From: Deferribacteres bacterium
Lineage (GTDB): Bacteria; Chrysiogenota; Deferribacteres; Deferribacterales; Geovibrionaceae
NCBI GenBank assembly: GCA_023395255.1
Contig: JAEWZN010000010.1
Location: 1-64,000 of the forward strand
Direction: 5' to 3'
Length of the DNA stretch: 64,000 nt
Part shown: positions 7,145 through 14,588 of the stretch, one piece after another
How the letters are laid out: every line of letters starts with the position of its first letter
How positions within the stretch are numbered: the first letter of the stretch is position 1
Made by a program: the position numbers and the translations under genes
The notes under the pieces: model-generated
Seen by the model: only the letters and a program-made list of their open reading frames with translations
Told to the model about the DNA's origin: nothing
Databases searched by the model: none

Positions 7145-7819
7145 GACCTTGCTGAAATGGGATTCAAAGAGGGTTTTCAGCGAATAAAACTCTGCCTTGG
7201 TCATCGGCGGGGAGAAGCGTTTGTCCAGAAGCGGCGTTGATTTCTGCAGAAACTGTAAAGCCAGAGGCACATCCCGCGCAAAGTCCGCCAGCCAGAAGAG
7301 TGATTCCTCATCCGGCTTTTTCCATGCGGTATAGCGCAGTTCAAAGGGTATGCCGCTCTCCTTGAGAGCCCGGATAGTTTTCACAAAAGGTTCGGTGGAG
7401 CGGGCTGTGCGGGTCATGTATTCTATGTCCTCCGCGCAGAAGCCTTTTATGTCCACCGCTGCGTAGTCCACCAGCCCTTTTTCAAGGAGCGGGATCAGCC
7501 TTGCCGGGGCAAAGCCGTTGGTGTCCAGCTTGATCTTGATTCCGTCATTTTTGAGAAAAGTGACAAAATCCGTGATATGCTCTGAAAAAAGAGGCTCGCC
7601 GCCAGTTACGGCGACGGCCCCTATATTTCTTACAGCCATATAAGAAAGAAACTCGGACGACTTATTGTCCCTTTTTCTGCCGGTTACCAGCAGGGGGTTG
7701 TGGCAGTATCTGCACCTCAGGTTGCAGCCGTGGGTGAAGACAGTTGCCGCCACCTCTCCGGGGTAATCTATGAGACTGACGGGCGTAAAGCCAGCAATAA
7801 AGAAGTCTGTGTGACTCAT
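7130..7819 (-). CDS. nrdG: Anaerobic ribonucleoside-triphosphate reductase activating protein (radical SAM)
   Basis: This 229-residue radical-SAM activase generates the glycyl radical on class III ribonucleotide reductase. The [4Fe-4S] motif is C-N-L-R-C-R-Y-C in FTHGCNLRCRYCHNP, followed by the VTGGEPL SAM-binding motif and a KLDTNG strand. The start is ATG 7819, overlapping by ATGA the stop of the small glycyl-radical ORF; the frame extends further upstream, but that part is out of frame with the small ORF and has no ribosome binding site. It is last in the operon nrdD - glycyl domain - nrdG. Confidence 0.9.
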   Translation of the reverse strand: MSHTDFFIAGFTPVSLIDYPGEVAATVFTHGCNLRCRYCHNPLLVTGRKRDNKSSEFLSYMAVRNIGAVAVTGGEPLFSEHITDFVTFLKNDGIKIKLDTNGFAPARLIPLLEKGLVDYAAVDIKGFCAEDIEYMTRTARSTEPFVKTIRALKESGIPFELRYTAWKKPDEESLFWLADFARDVPLALQFLQKSTPLLDKRFSPPMTKAEFYSLKTLFESHFSKVTVRE

Positions 7820-7986
7820 TTGGAAACTCTGAAAGTCCCCCTGTTTATAAATTCCTCTTTTTTCCCTTCGTTCCAGTGGCTTGTGGGGCTGTGGTAGCCG
7901 ACCACTCTGCTGTAGACATCGCAAGTTGTGCCTTTCACTTCTGCCATTTCTTTTTCCAGTGCTTTGATTTTCTCAAGCTTTTCCAT
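7816..7986 (-). CDS. Separately encoded glycyl-radical domain of class III ribonucleotide reductase
   Basis: The 56-residue ORF starts at ATG 7986 behind a strong AAGGAGG. After a charged helix it contains CDVYSRVVGYHSP and HWNEGKKEEF, which match the extreme C-terminus of NrdD proteins. Gly30 in RVVGY is the predicted radical site. The main NrdD ORF stops 35 bases upstream, after its Cys-rich zinc segment and before this block. The stop overlaps the nrdG start, so activase and substrate domain are translationally coupled. A precedent for a glycyl-radical domain acting in trans is GrcA (YfiD), which restores pyruvate formate-lyase. Confidence 0.82.
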   Translation of the reverse strand: MEKLEKIKALEKEMAEVKGTTCDVYSRVVGYHSPTSHWNEGKKEEFINRGTFRVSK

Positions 7987-8021
7987 TTAGTGCCTCCTTG
8001 CGCTTTTATGTATTTAAGGTC

Positions 8022-10052
8022 TTATATTTCGGCCTTAAGCTTTTCCAGTTCTTTAAAAATTTCAGCCTTCTTCTCCTCCGCGCAGAGCGGGCACTCAGGG
8101 TGTTTTCCCTTGAGGTAGCCGTGCACCGGGCATACGGAGAATGTGGGGGTTATTGTTATATAAGGTATTTTGTAGCAGCATGTTATCTCTTTCAGCAGTT
8201 TGCCCACGGACGAGGGATCGTCTATGGATTCCCCAAGGAAAACGTGGAACACGGTTCCGCCTGTGTAAAGAGGCTGGAGCCTGTCCTGATGATCCAGTGC
8301 GGCGAAGAGATCTTTCGCTTTCTCCACCGGAATCTGCGTGGAGTTGGTGTAATACGGGCGGTCAAGGGAGCCGGAGGTGATAATTTCCGGATAGTCCTTG
8401 ATGTCACGCTTGGCAAGGCGGTATGAAGTTCCTTCCGCGGGCGTTGCCTCAAGGTTGTAGAGCATGTCGTCATCTTCCTGAAACTGTGCCAGCTTGCCGC
8501 GCATGAAGTTAAGTATCTTTTCGGCGAATTCAAGACCTTCTTTATTCATAATATCCACGCCGATGAAGTTCAGCGCAGCCTCGTTCATGCCTATTATGCC
8601 TATGGTGTTGAAATGGTTTTTCCAGAACTGGCCGAAACGGGCATGAATGTCCTCAAGGTAGAACCTTGCATAAGGATAGAGCCCGTTTTCTGTCAGCTTT
8701 TCAAGGGACTTGCGCTTTATCTTAAGGCTGTCGCGGGCAAGCTCCATGAGGGAGGAAAGCCTTTCAAAAAATTCCTCCTCGCTGCCTGCGGTATAGCCTA
8801 TTCTGGGCAGGTTTATGGTTACAACGCCGATGGAGCCTGTAAGCGGGTTAGCGCCGAAGAGACCGCCGCCGCGCTTGCGGAGCTCCCTGTTGTCCAGACG
8901 GAGACGGCAGCACATGCTTCGTGCGTCCTCCGGGCTCATGTCACTGTTTACAAAGTTGGCAAAGTAAGGGATTCCGTATTTCGCCGTGATTTTCATCAGC
9001 TCAGCTACTATGGGGTGTTCCCAGTCGAAATCTTTGGAAACGTTATAGGTGGGTATGGGGAAAGTGAAAATGCGCCCTTTGGCATCCCCCTCCATCATGA
9101 CTTCCATGAACGCGCGGTTGATGAGGAACATCTCCTCCTGAAACTCGCCGTAGGTTCTGTCAGTCATTTCACCGCCGATTATCACCGCCTCGTCTTTGTG
9201 GGTGGAGGGAACGTATAAGTCCATGGTGAGGTTGGTGAACGGAGTCTGGAAGCCCACACGGGTGGGAACGTTAAGGTTGAAGACGAACTCCTGCATAGCC
9301 TGTTTTACTTCCTTGTAGGAGAGCTTGTCATAGGCAATGAACGGTGCAAGATATGTGTCGAAGTTGGCAAACGCCTGAGCGCCCGCCGCCTCCCCCTGCA
9401 ATGTATAAAAGAAGTTGGCTATCTGCCCCAGCGCTGTGCGCAGGTGCTTGGCGGGTTTGCTCTCCACCTTGCCCGCAACTCCGCGGAACCCCTTCATCAG
9501 CAGGTCTTTTAAGTCCCAGCCGCAGCAGTATACCGCGAGCAGACCGAGATCGTGTATGTGGAAATCCCCTTCCGTGTGCGCTCTCTGCACTTCTGGCGGG
9601 TAGATTTTATTCAGCCAGTATTTGGCGGTTACTGTGGATGAAATGTAATTGTTCAGCCCTTGCAGAGCATAGGTTGTGTTGCTGTTTTCGTTTACACGCC
9701 AGTCACTTCCGCCGAGGTATGTTTCCACTATGGATTCAAACCCCTCCATGCTATCCGTGAGCGAGCGCATGTCTGCGCGCTGTTTTCTATATATTATAAA
9801 TGCTTTGGCAGTTTTGGCATGCCCCTGTTCAATGAGCACCTTCTCCACGCAGTCCTGTATCTCCTCAACAGAGCAGGAGCCGTAGCGCTCATAAGCATCG
9901 GTGAGCTTTCTGGTAACTATAAGGGAAAGGGCGGCGGCGTTGTTTCTGTCGGTTCCGCCGACAGACTTTGCGGCCTTGAAAATGGCGTTTGCTATGCGTT
10001 CCTGATCAAAGGAAACAAAGCGCCCGTCACGTTTCATAACTTTTTCTATCAT
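8022..10052 (-). CDS. nrdD: Anaerobic ribonucleoside-triphosphate reductase, main chain lacking the glycyl-radical tail
   Basis: This 676-residue class III reductase makes dNTPs without oxygen. Residues 1 to about 95 form an ATP-cone (VMKRDGRFVSFDQERIANAI...), followed by the ten-stranded barrel with HIHDLG and CCRLRLDNRELRKRGGG. The C-terminus has a zinc-type segment CPVHGYLKGKHPECPLC and ends in a charged helix with no RVxGY motif, which is on the next ORF. ATG 10052 follows GGAGG. A cobalamin riboswitch and promoter precede it, so the enzyme should be switched off when B12 is plentiful, as expected if a B12-dependent class II reductase exists elsewhere in the genome. Confidence 0.9.
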   Translation of the reverse strand: MIEKVMKRDGRFVSFDQERIANAIFKAAKSVGGTDRNNAAALSLIVTRKLTDAYERYGSCSVEEIQDCVEKVLIEQGHAKTAKAFIIYRKQRADMRSLTDSMEGFESIVETYLGGSDWRVNENSNTTYALQGLNNYISSTVTAKYWLNKIYPPEVQRAHTEGDFHIHDLGLLAVYCCGWDLKDLLMKGFRGVAGKVESKPAKHLRTALGQIANFFYTLQGEAAGAQAFANFDTYLAPFIAYDKLSYKEVKQAMQEFVFNLNVPTRVGFQTPFTNLTMDLYVPSTHKDEAVIIGGEMTDRTYGEFQEEMFLINRAFMEVMMEGDAKGRIFTFPIPTYNVSKDFDWEHPIVAELMKITAKYGIPYFANFVNSDMSPEDARSMCCRLRLDNRELRKRGGGLFGANPLTGSIGVVTINLPRIGYTAGSEEEFFERLSSLMELARDSLKIKRKSLEKLTENGLYPYARFYLEDIHARFGQFWKNHFNTIGIIGMNEAALNFIGVDIMNKEGLEFAEKILNFMRGKLAQFQEDDDMLYNLEATPAEGTSYRLAKRDIKDYPEIITSGSLDRPYYTNSTQIPVEKAKDLFAALDHQDRLQPLYTGGTVFHVFLGESIDDPSSVGKLLKEITCCYKIPYITITPTFSVCPVHGYLKGKHPECPLCAEEKKAEIFKELEKLKAEI

Positions 10053-10059
10053 ATAATCA

Positions 10060-10096
10060 ATCCTCCGTAAAATAAGCGTAGTTCGAGCGGGAGGAT
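10060..10096 (-). promoter_or_regulatory. Possible Shine-Dalgarno-sequestering hairpin of nrdD
   Basis: On the minus strand ATCCTCC (10090-10096) is the exact complement of the nrdD ribosome binding site GGAGGAT (10060-10066), separated by 23 nt. It lies between the riboswitch and the gene and could be the expression platform for translational control. Confidence 0.5.
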
Positions 10097-10139
10097 GTTT
10101 AACAGCTAAAGATTATATGCGCTGAAATAACGGCGGCGT

Positions 10140-10318
10140 GTGATAATCTCATCCATCCCTCCGATGGGCAGTTTATTCCGCGGGGCAGGTATCCTGACTT
10201 GCCGTCGTCCTACTTGCTCAGCCTTCCCGTACATATTACAGTGGCGAAGAAAAGGAGCGTTCGTCCGGCTCACAGTTGCGGGGGCAGTGACGGATTTTAA
10301 CCGCGCTTCCCTGAATCC
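10140..10318 (-). ncRNA. Cobalamin riboswitch upstream of nrdD
   Basis: On the minus strand the canonical blocks occur in order: GGGAA followed by GGTTAAAATCC, CTGCCCCCGCAACTGTG, GCCACTG, GGGAAGGC, and the B12 box AAGTCAGGATACCTGCC (10183-10200). Together they define a full adenosyl/hydroxocobalamin aptamer. It begins just after a good promoter and precedes only nrdD. The 3' limit at about 10140 is approximate. Confidence 0.93.
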
Positions 10319-10327
10319 CGTTGAGTT

Positions 10328-10356
10328 ATTCTGCTATGAAGAGATCGATAAGTCAA
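10328..10356 (-). promoter_or_regulatory. Promoter for the riboswitch-nrdD-nrdG transcript
   Basis: On the minus strand TTGACT (10351-10356) is followed by a 17-bp spacer and CAGAAT (10328-10333). The predicted start falls immediately before the conserved 5' side of the cobalamin aptamer. Confidence 0.6.
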
Positions 10357-10491
10357 CCCTGATTTGGGTGAAAGAGGATGAAAAAGCTCCTGTTTAGAAA
10401 GCAGCCGTTTCTCAAGCCCGCCCCCGCCATGTTTTCAGGAGACGGCGGGCATTTGTCAGATGTAAATTCGTGTTCGATTTTTGTAATATTA

Positions 10492-10547
10492 TATCTTTTA
10501 AGGTGTAATTTCAAGTGTATATTATATTATATGCGCCTTATAAGATA
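10492..10547. promoter_or_regulatory. Imperfect inverted repeat upstream of the XRE regulator
   Basis: TATCTTTTAAGGTG (10492-10505) and CGCCTTATAAGATA (10534-10547) are near-complementary 14-nt arms. They lie in the AT-rich leader of the downstream helix-turn-helix gene, so an operator for that protein is plausible. No experimental precedent is known to me. Confidence 0.35.
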
Positions 10548-10584
10548 ATATATTGAATCAGGGGATTACTGTATTCTTAACAGT

Positions 10585-10947
10585 ATGAACAGGATTGAAC
10601 AGGTAAGGAACAATATTCTTGAGGCTATTGCGGAATCCGGTCTTTCACGGCTAAAGGTGACAGAGAAGGCGGGTATATCATACCAGCATCTCACGCGCTT
10701 TCTGAACAACAGCACCGGCGGCGAGATAGGTATCGGCATACTGTACAGGCTGGCGGAAGTTCTTAATGTTCCAGTGAGCTATCTTCTTGGAGATACTGAT
10801 AAATCAGGAGAATACAAACTCACCTCATGCGGAGCGCAGATCCCTCCTGAGTGGGATGAAGTGATGAAAACCGTGATGAAGATGGATGAGCGGGAGCAGG
10901 AGAAAGTATATAAAATGCTTTCAACCTTTATTGAACTGATGAAGTAA
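10585..10947 (+). CDS. XRE-family helix-turn-helix transcriptional regulator
   Basis: The 120-residue protein has an N-terminal XRE helix-turn-helix at about residues 8-68 (LSRLKVTEKAGISYQHLTRF, then a LYRLAEVLNVPVSYLLG dimerisation-type ending). A short C-terminal helix rich in acidic residues and Met follows (EVMKTVMKMDEREQEKVYKM). The YLLGD ending is typical of phage-like and stress-related repressors. The ribosome binding site is weak. The gene stands alone between the nrdD riboswitch and an IS remnant. Its targets are unknown; an inverted repeat in its own leader suggests self-control. Confidence 0.75.
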   Translation: MNRIEQVRNNILEAIAESGLSRLKVTEKAGISYQHLTRFLNNSTGGEIGIGILYRLAEVLNVPVSYLLGDTDKSGEYKLTSCGAQIPPEWDEVMKTVMKMDEREQEKVYKMLSTFIELMK

Positions 10948-10955
10948 TGCGGTCA

Positions 10956-11197
10956 TGTAACCCTCCCTTAAAATAGTGCCTTTCATTAAGAAGTTTAACA
11001 GAACATATCGGAGTAAGATTCTTGACTTCTACATCTTTGACAGCTTATCTGAAGTCAGAACAAAAGCAGAATCGTGGATTGATGAATATAACAATGAAAG
11101 ACCGCATGAATCATTAGACAACTTGACACCTATGGAGCATGCTGCAAATATGTGAAAAATCTAAGAGTGAAATGGCACTAAACTAGGTATGGTTACA
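10956..11197 (+). mobile_element. Internally deleted IS3-family element (242 bp) with both ends
   Basis: TGTAACC at 10956-10962 and its complement GGTTACA at 11191-11197 are the outer parts of about 25-bp imperfect terminal repeats that both continue to AGTGCC. The ends are TG...CA as in IS3 elements. Inside is only the 3' end of the transposase frame, so most of the element has been lost. No target duplication is obvious. Confidence 0.65.
10988..11155 (+). pseudogene. IS3-family transposase OrfB, C-terminal fragment
   Basis: The frame encodes KKFNRTYRSKILDFYIF followed by WIDEYNNERPHESL and a TP-containing end, stopping with TGA at 11153-11155. This is the C-terminal part of an IS3 integrase core (the FNRTYR...YN..RPH..L..LTP pattern). 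No start, and the catalytic DDE residues upstream are missing. It lies directly inside the left terminal repeat, showing a large internal deletion. Confidence 0.75.
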
Positions 11198-11522
11198 AAT
11201 ACAATACTGCGATAAGCTAGCGTACAGGGCGTTAGCAAGAGTTATATACTGGAGTATCAATATGAAGTATAAAGAGGAACTTTCTTTCTTTTTGAGTGTC
11301 TTTATGGTAGAAATTACCTCCGTGATAGATATAAAATGCAGACATGAACATTCCTGAGTTGTGTCATACTGTTGTTATTATGTTTGATATACATACTTTA
11401 ACTATAAACTTCGCATAATTTATGACATTATAAAATATTGTTACAAAGTGCTTAATGTGCCTTATTGCTTTCTAAGTTTCATTAGAGTTTGCAGTAGCTT
11501 ATAATTATAGAGGTAGAATATT
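11198..11522. other. AT-rich gap without a convincing gene
   Basis: This 325-base stretch between the IS3 remnant and the ATPase gene has low GC and no ORF that I can support. A 31-codon frame from 11262 lacks family features. The promoter of the ATPase/nuclease pair should lie in its right half, but several AT-rich boxes compete and none stands out. Confidence 0.5.
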
Positions 11523-12788
11523 ATGCTATTAACCTTGAAAAATATCGGGAAAATTCAAACTGCTAATATTGAGTTGAATGGAATAACGGTTATAGCTGGA
11601 GAGAACAATACTGGAAAGAGTACTGTAGGCAAAGTTCTTTATAGTGTTTTTAATAGTTTCTATAGAATTAGTTCTCAAATTGAGAGAGAGCGCACAGAGA
11701 GTGTTCGAAAAATTCTGGAGTTCATTTATCCTAGTGCAATTAGAACGCCTATGAGAGGGGACTCAGAGGAACTGGCAAGAAATATTGTGAATAGTTTAAA
11801 TCTCTTTTCCAATGATAAAACATTGCTAGAAAGAGAAATTCGCAATAATATGGGCCAATATGATAAGAACTCAGAGAATACTGAATACTTGATGGAGATT
11901 ACAGCCTCAATTGATAATATTCAAAAAGTTCTAAATGTATCTGATGAAGATATATTTAGAACTGTTTTGTCAAAAACGTTAAATGTAGAATTCGATGGGC
12001 AGATTAATAATATTTTCATAGAAGAAGAAGGGACTATTGAACTAAAAATAAAGGGCACTAATGTTTCAGTATCGGTAAAGGATAATGGCGTTGAATTCGT
12101 TAAAAACAAGTTTTCCTTGAATACACAAGTGGTTTATGTTGATGATCCTTTTGTGTTAGATGATTCTCGATATAGTTATTTTGTTTTCCGTTACGGGGCA
12201 TACATGACTCATAGAGACCATTTGAGATCCATGTTGTTTGGGCAACAAAACAGCAATGTGATAGAAGAGATTCTTACGAGCGATAAATTGGAGAGTATTT
12301 ACTCTCGTATTAATCCAATTTGTAATGGTAGCATTATTCGAGACAAGCGTTCGGGATTGGGGTATAAAATATCAGGAACAGAAAAAGTACTAAATATAAG
12401 AAATTTATCTACAGGACTTAAGGCATTTGTAATCTTGAAGACATTATTACAAAATGGAATTTTAGAGGAAAAGGGAACAATTGTTTTAGATGAACCGGAG
12501 ATACACTTACACCCTGCATGGCAGCTTCTCTTTGCAGAACTAATTGTTTTGTTACAGAAAGAGTTTAATATGCATATATTGTTAACTACACATAGCCCCT
12601 ATTTTTTACAAGCTATTGAAGTTTACTCTGCTAAGTATGAAATTGCAGACAAATGTAGGTATTATTTGAGTTCTGTGACTAATGACATAGCACGGATAGA
12701 TGATGTATCAGCGAATGTTGAATTAATATATCAAAAACTTGCAAGACCTCTCCAAGACTTAGAAAATGAGCGATATAACAATGATTAA
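11523..12788 (+). CDS. AAA family ATPase of an ATPase/nuclease pair
   Basis: This 421-residue ABC/OLD-type ATPase has Walker A G26-ENNTGKST34, a signature-like LSTGLKAF, Walker B IVLDEPEIHLHP with Asp323-Glu324, and a switch LLTTHSPYFL with His. The central part is helical and holds no recognised extra domain. AGAGGTAGAAT precedes the ATG. It overlaps the following nuclease-like gene by 23 bases. The gene is far more AT-rich than its chromosomal neighbours and sits between two IS3 fragments, so it is probably acquired. The layout resembles two-gene abortive-infection modules, but I do not recognise this pair as a named system. Confidence 0.82.
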   Translation: MLLTLKNIGKIQTANIELNGITVIAGENNTGKSTVGKVLYSVFNSFYRISSQIERERTESVRKILEFIYPSAIRTPMRGDSEELARNIVNSLNLFSNDKTLLEREIRNNMGQYDKNSENTEYLMEITASIDNIQKVLNVSDEDIFRTVLSKTLNVEFDGQINNIFIEEEGTIELKIKGTNVSVSVKDNGVEFVKNKFSLNTQVVYVDDPFVLDDSRYSYFVFRYGAYMTHRDHLRSMLFGQQNSNVIEEILTSDKLESIYSRINPICNGSIIRDKRSGLGYKISGTEKVLNIRNLSTGLKAFVILKTLLQNGILEEKGTIVLDEPEIHLHPAWQLLFAELIVLLQKEFNMHILLTTHSPYFLQAIEVYSAKYEIADKCRYYLSSVTNDIARIDDVSANVELIYQKLARPLQDLENERYNND

Positions 12789-13377
12789 TATTGTCGAATA
12801 TCCAAATCTGTATCGTCATTTATCTACATTAAAGGAAACATCGAAAGACGACCATGATGGTTCTGTGTGTTTTATGACTGAATCTACTATACCTGCTGTA
12901 AATTTTGATGCTGTAAAGACCGAATATGTCAATAACTTGTCGATATCTAATATTCCGAAGTCCAATGATGCGTTAGTGATTGATTCTAATGAACAAGCTA
13001 CTTTTATTGAATTCAAAAACGGATGCATGGACACTAAGAAACAGCACGGTGTGCGGAAAAAGATTTATGATAGTATGTTGATTTTTGCTGATATTACTGG
13101 GCAAGGAATTAGTAGTACTCGTACCCACATGGACTACATTTTAGTATATAACGAAGAGAAAAATATAGAACAATGTACTGATGTAACAGTAGATGCATCT
13201 GTTGCTATTCAGCCATCTGAATCTCGTGACATAATAGGGAAAAAAATAACACAAATGGGTGGAAAGAATTTTATTAAATTTGGTTTAGAAGTATTTAAGA
13301 ATTATTGTTTCCGTAATGTGTATACCTATACGCCAAGTGAGTTTGAAAGCAACTATGTACAAACGTATCAGGCTTAG
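12766..13377 (+). CDS. Putative PD-(D/E)xK-type nuclease, partner of the ATPase
   Basis: The 203-residue protein contains NDALVID followed about ten residues later by FIEFKNG, giving Asp68 (or Asp73), Glu82 and Lys84 in a PD-(D/E)xK-like D...ExK arrangement. Glu39 could be the first acidic residue, and QHGVRKKIYDSMLIF forms the following helix. Two starts are possible: ATG 12766 (overlap of 23 bases with the ATPase) or ATG 12781 (overlap of 8); neither has a strong ribosome binding site, and translational coupling is likely. No named family is recognised. A nuclease role is inferred from the motif and from the ATPase partner. Confidence 0.65.
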   Translation: MSDITMINIVEYPNLYRHLSTLKETSKDDHDGSVCFMTESTIPAVNFDAVKTEYVNNLSISNIPKSNDALVIDSNEQATFIEFKNGCMDTKKQHGVRKKIYDSMLIFADITGQGISSTRTHMDYILVYNEEKNIEQCTDVTVDASVAIQPSESRDIIGKKITQMGGKNFIKFGLEVFKNYCFRNVYTYTPSEFESNYVQTYQA

Positions 13378-13394
13378 TATAATTAAAAGAGAGT

Positions 13395-13888
13395 TGGTTC
13401 CCATATCCTGCACAGTTTTTAGACTGAAATAAGGTGTAAACTCTTAGTCATTCTATCATCTTTTTCCCAAATCTGAATCCCTAATCCGCTGTAAGCTTCA
13501 TGTGGTGTCCTGTCTCCCAGAGAAGAATGAGGTCTTCTGGCGTTGTATAAGTTTATCCAATTTGCCAGTCCTCGCTTAAGTTCATGTCCGTTATCGAAAG
13601 CATGGAGATATACGAAGCTGTATTTCAATGTTCTCCAGATGCGCTCAATCATGACATTATCCATCCAGCGACCTTTGCCATCCATGGAGATTCTCACGCC
13701 AGCATCCTTGAGAGTCTGTGCAAACTCATAGTTGGTAAACTAACTCCCCTGATCAGTATTAAGTATTTCAGGTTTCCGTACTTTTCAAGTGCTTCCTCAA
13801 GCGCAGCAACGCAGAAATCAGAATCAAGGCTGTTTGAAAGTTTCCAGCTCAGAACTTTTCTGCTGTACCAATCCATAATTGCCACCAG
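13395..13888 (-). mobile_element. Truncated IS3-family element
   Basis: The right end in transposase orientation is probably at 13395, where the plus strand begins TGGTTCCC, giving the CA terminus expected for IS3 elements. Homology to transposase stops at about 13888, upstream of which the expected N-terminal integrase sequence is replaced by unrelated DNA. It is a different IS3 subgroup from the remnant at 10956, to judge by the protein sequence. Confidence 0.6.
13419..13888 (-). pseudogene. IS3-family transposase OrfB, frameshifted and nonsense-mutated
   Basis: Reading on the minus strand, VAIMDWYSRKVLSWKLSN and a following helix are normal integrase core. One base is missing in the GGAAACCT region near 13775, which shifts the frame. 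The continuation would read NTDQGS-stop-FTNYEF, where TAG replaces the usual Gln codon. The frame then resumes cleanly as VRISMDGKGRWMDNVMIERI, with the catalytic Glu, and ends in YNARRPHSSLGDRTP. The first catalytic Asp is missing with the N-terminus. The gene is therefore inactive. Confidence 0.82.
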
Positions 13889-13964
13889 CTCTTTATTCTT
13901 CTGAAAAAAAAGGTACTCATTTATTGATTTTTTAAGCATTACATGGTGCTTTTTTGAAACCGTA

Positions 13965-13993
13965 TTAGGCATCATTCTTAGAATGATGCCTAA
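13965..13993. repeat. Perfect 13-bp hairpin next to the IS fragment
   Basis: TTAGGCATCATTC and GAATGATGCCTAA flank a 3-nt loop. On the plus strand a run of six T follows ten bases later, and A-rich sequence lies on the other side. It could be a weak bidirectional terminator for the zinc-ribbon gene or an end structure of a mobile element. Confidence 0.5.
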
Positions 13994-14006
13994 CTATACT
14001 GTTTTT

Positions 14007-14249
14007 TCAGTAGTTGATTCCGGCCGCCTGAACGCTTTCCGGGTCGTGGCTGTGGCAAGGGGTTACGCCGTATGTCATGTCGCAGTTCGGGCATTTTGCC
14101 TCGAATGTTTCCATGGTGAAGCTCTCCTCGCAGTTGGAGCAGTGGATGACCATGGGCATAGGCATGGGCATTGCGCCGTAGCCCATATGTCTGAGCTTGT
14201 TGACCACCTGTTTTCCGTTTTCAAATGTTCCTGAACATCCCTGATGCAT
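14007..14249 (-). CDS. Small zinc-ribbon protein of unknown function
   Basis: The 80-residue protein starts behind GAGAGG. It has a HCSNC...CPNC zinc ribbon in the middle, extra cysteines near the start (QGCSG) and end (TPCHSHD), and an unusual MPMPMPMV stretch just before the ribbon. No signal peptide is seen. I do not know its role; Met-Pro repeats beside a zinc ribbon could suggest metal or redox handling, but this is speculation. It is transcribed alone, away from the glutamate synthase operon. Confidence 0.7.
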   Translation of the reverse strand: MHQGCSGTFENGKQVVNKLRHMGYGAMPMPMPMVIHCSNCEESFTMETFEAKCPNCDMTYGVTPCHSHDPESVQAAGINY

Positions 14250-14588
14250 ATTCTATACCTCTCTGTATATTTTTCCGGCCTTGCCGTAATGCTGTACGTG
14301 TTTGCGGTGCATTTCCTTTTCATGGAAATGCATGAGACTCTCTGCATCCGCCCGGAGTGACTATGCTCTGCGTCATTCTGGACGCCGTGAAGAATCTCTA
14401 ACCTTTCTTTGTTTTGAAACAATACATCCGTTGCGGTATAATTTACTTGATGGAGATCAAAATATGCAAAAAAATCTTTATCGTTTTAATTTTATGTATT
14501 ATAGTGCGTTTATTAGGTAATATTGACAAATCACATTAGATTATTATTTTTATAACGGTTATGGGATAACTTTTTATGGAGGTAAGCA
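14250..14588. other. Intergenic region with a repeat and the glutamate synthase leader
   Basis: The left part contains a small hairpin (GCATTTCC...GGAAATGC near 14310) and a copy of a dispersed repeat at 14369-14399. The right part is AT-rich; TTGACA at 14522 is a good -35 match but no convincing -10 lies at the right distance. TGGAGGT precedes the TTG start of the next gene. No gene is supported here. Confidence 0.5.
14369..14399. repeat. Dispersed GTCATTC...GAAGAATCTC repeat
   Basis: The sequence GCGTCATTCTGGACGCC followed by GTGAAGAATCTCT matches a short intergenic repeat type seen in many bacterial genomes. Its function is unknown to me. Related GC-rich intergenic repeats occur at 21556 and 49237 in this window. 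Confidence 0.45.

Noticed and set aside
11262..11357. 31-codon ORF in the AT-rich gap before the ATPase gene
   Set aside because: No strong ribosome binding site, no motif, and chance ORFs of this size are expected in such DNA.
13889..13975. N-terminal extension of the transposase fragment frame
   Set aside because: The residues do not match IS3 integrases; homology begins only at VAIMDWY, so the extension is unrelated DNA read in frame.
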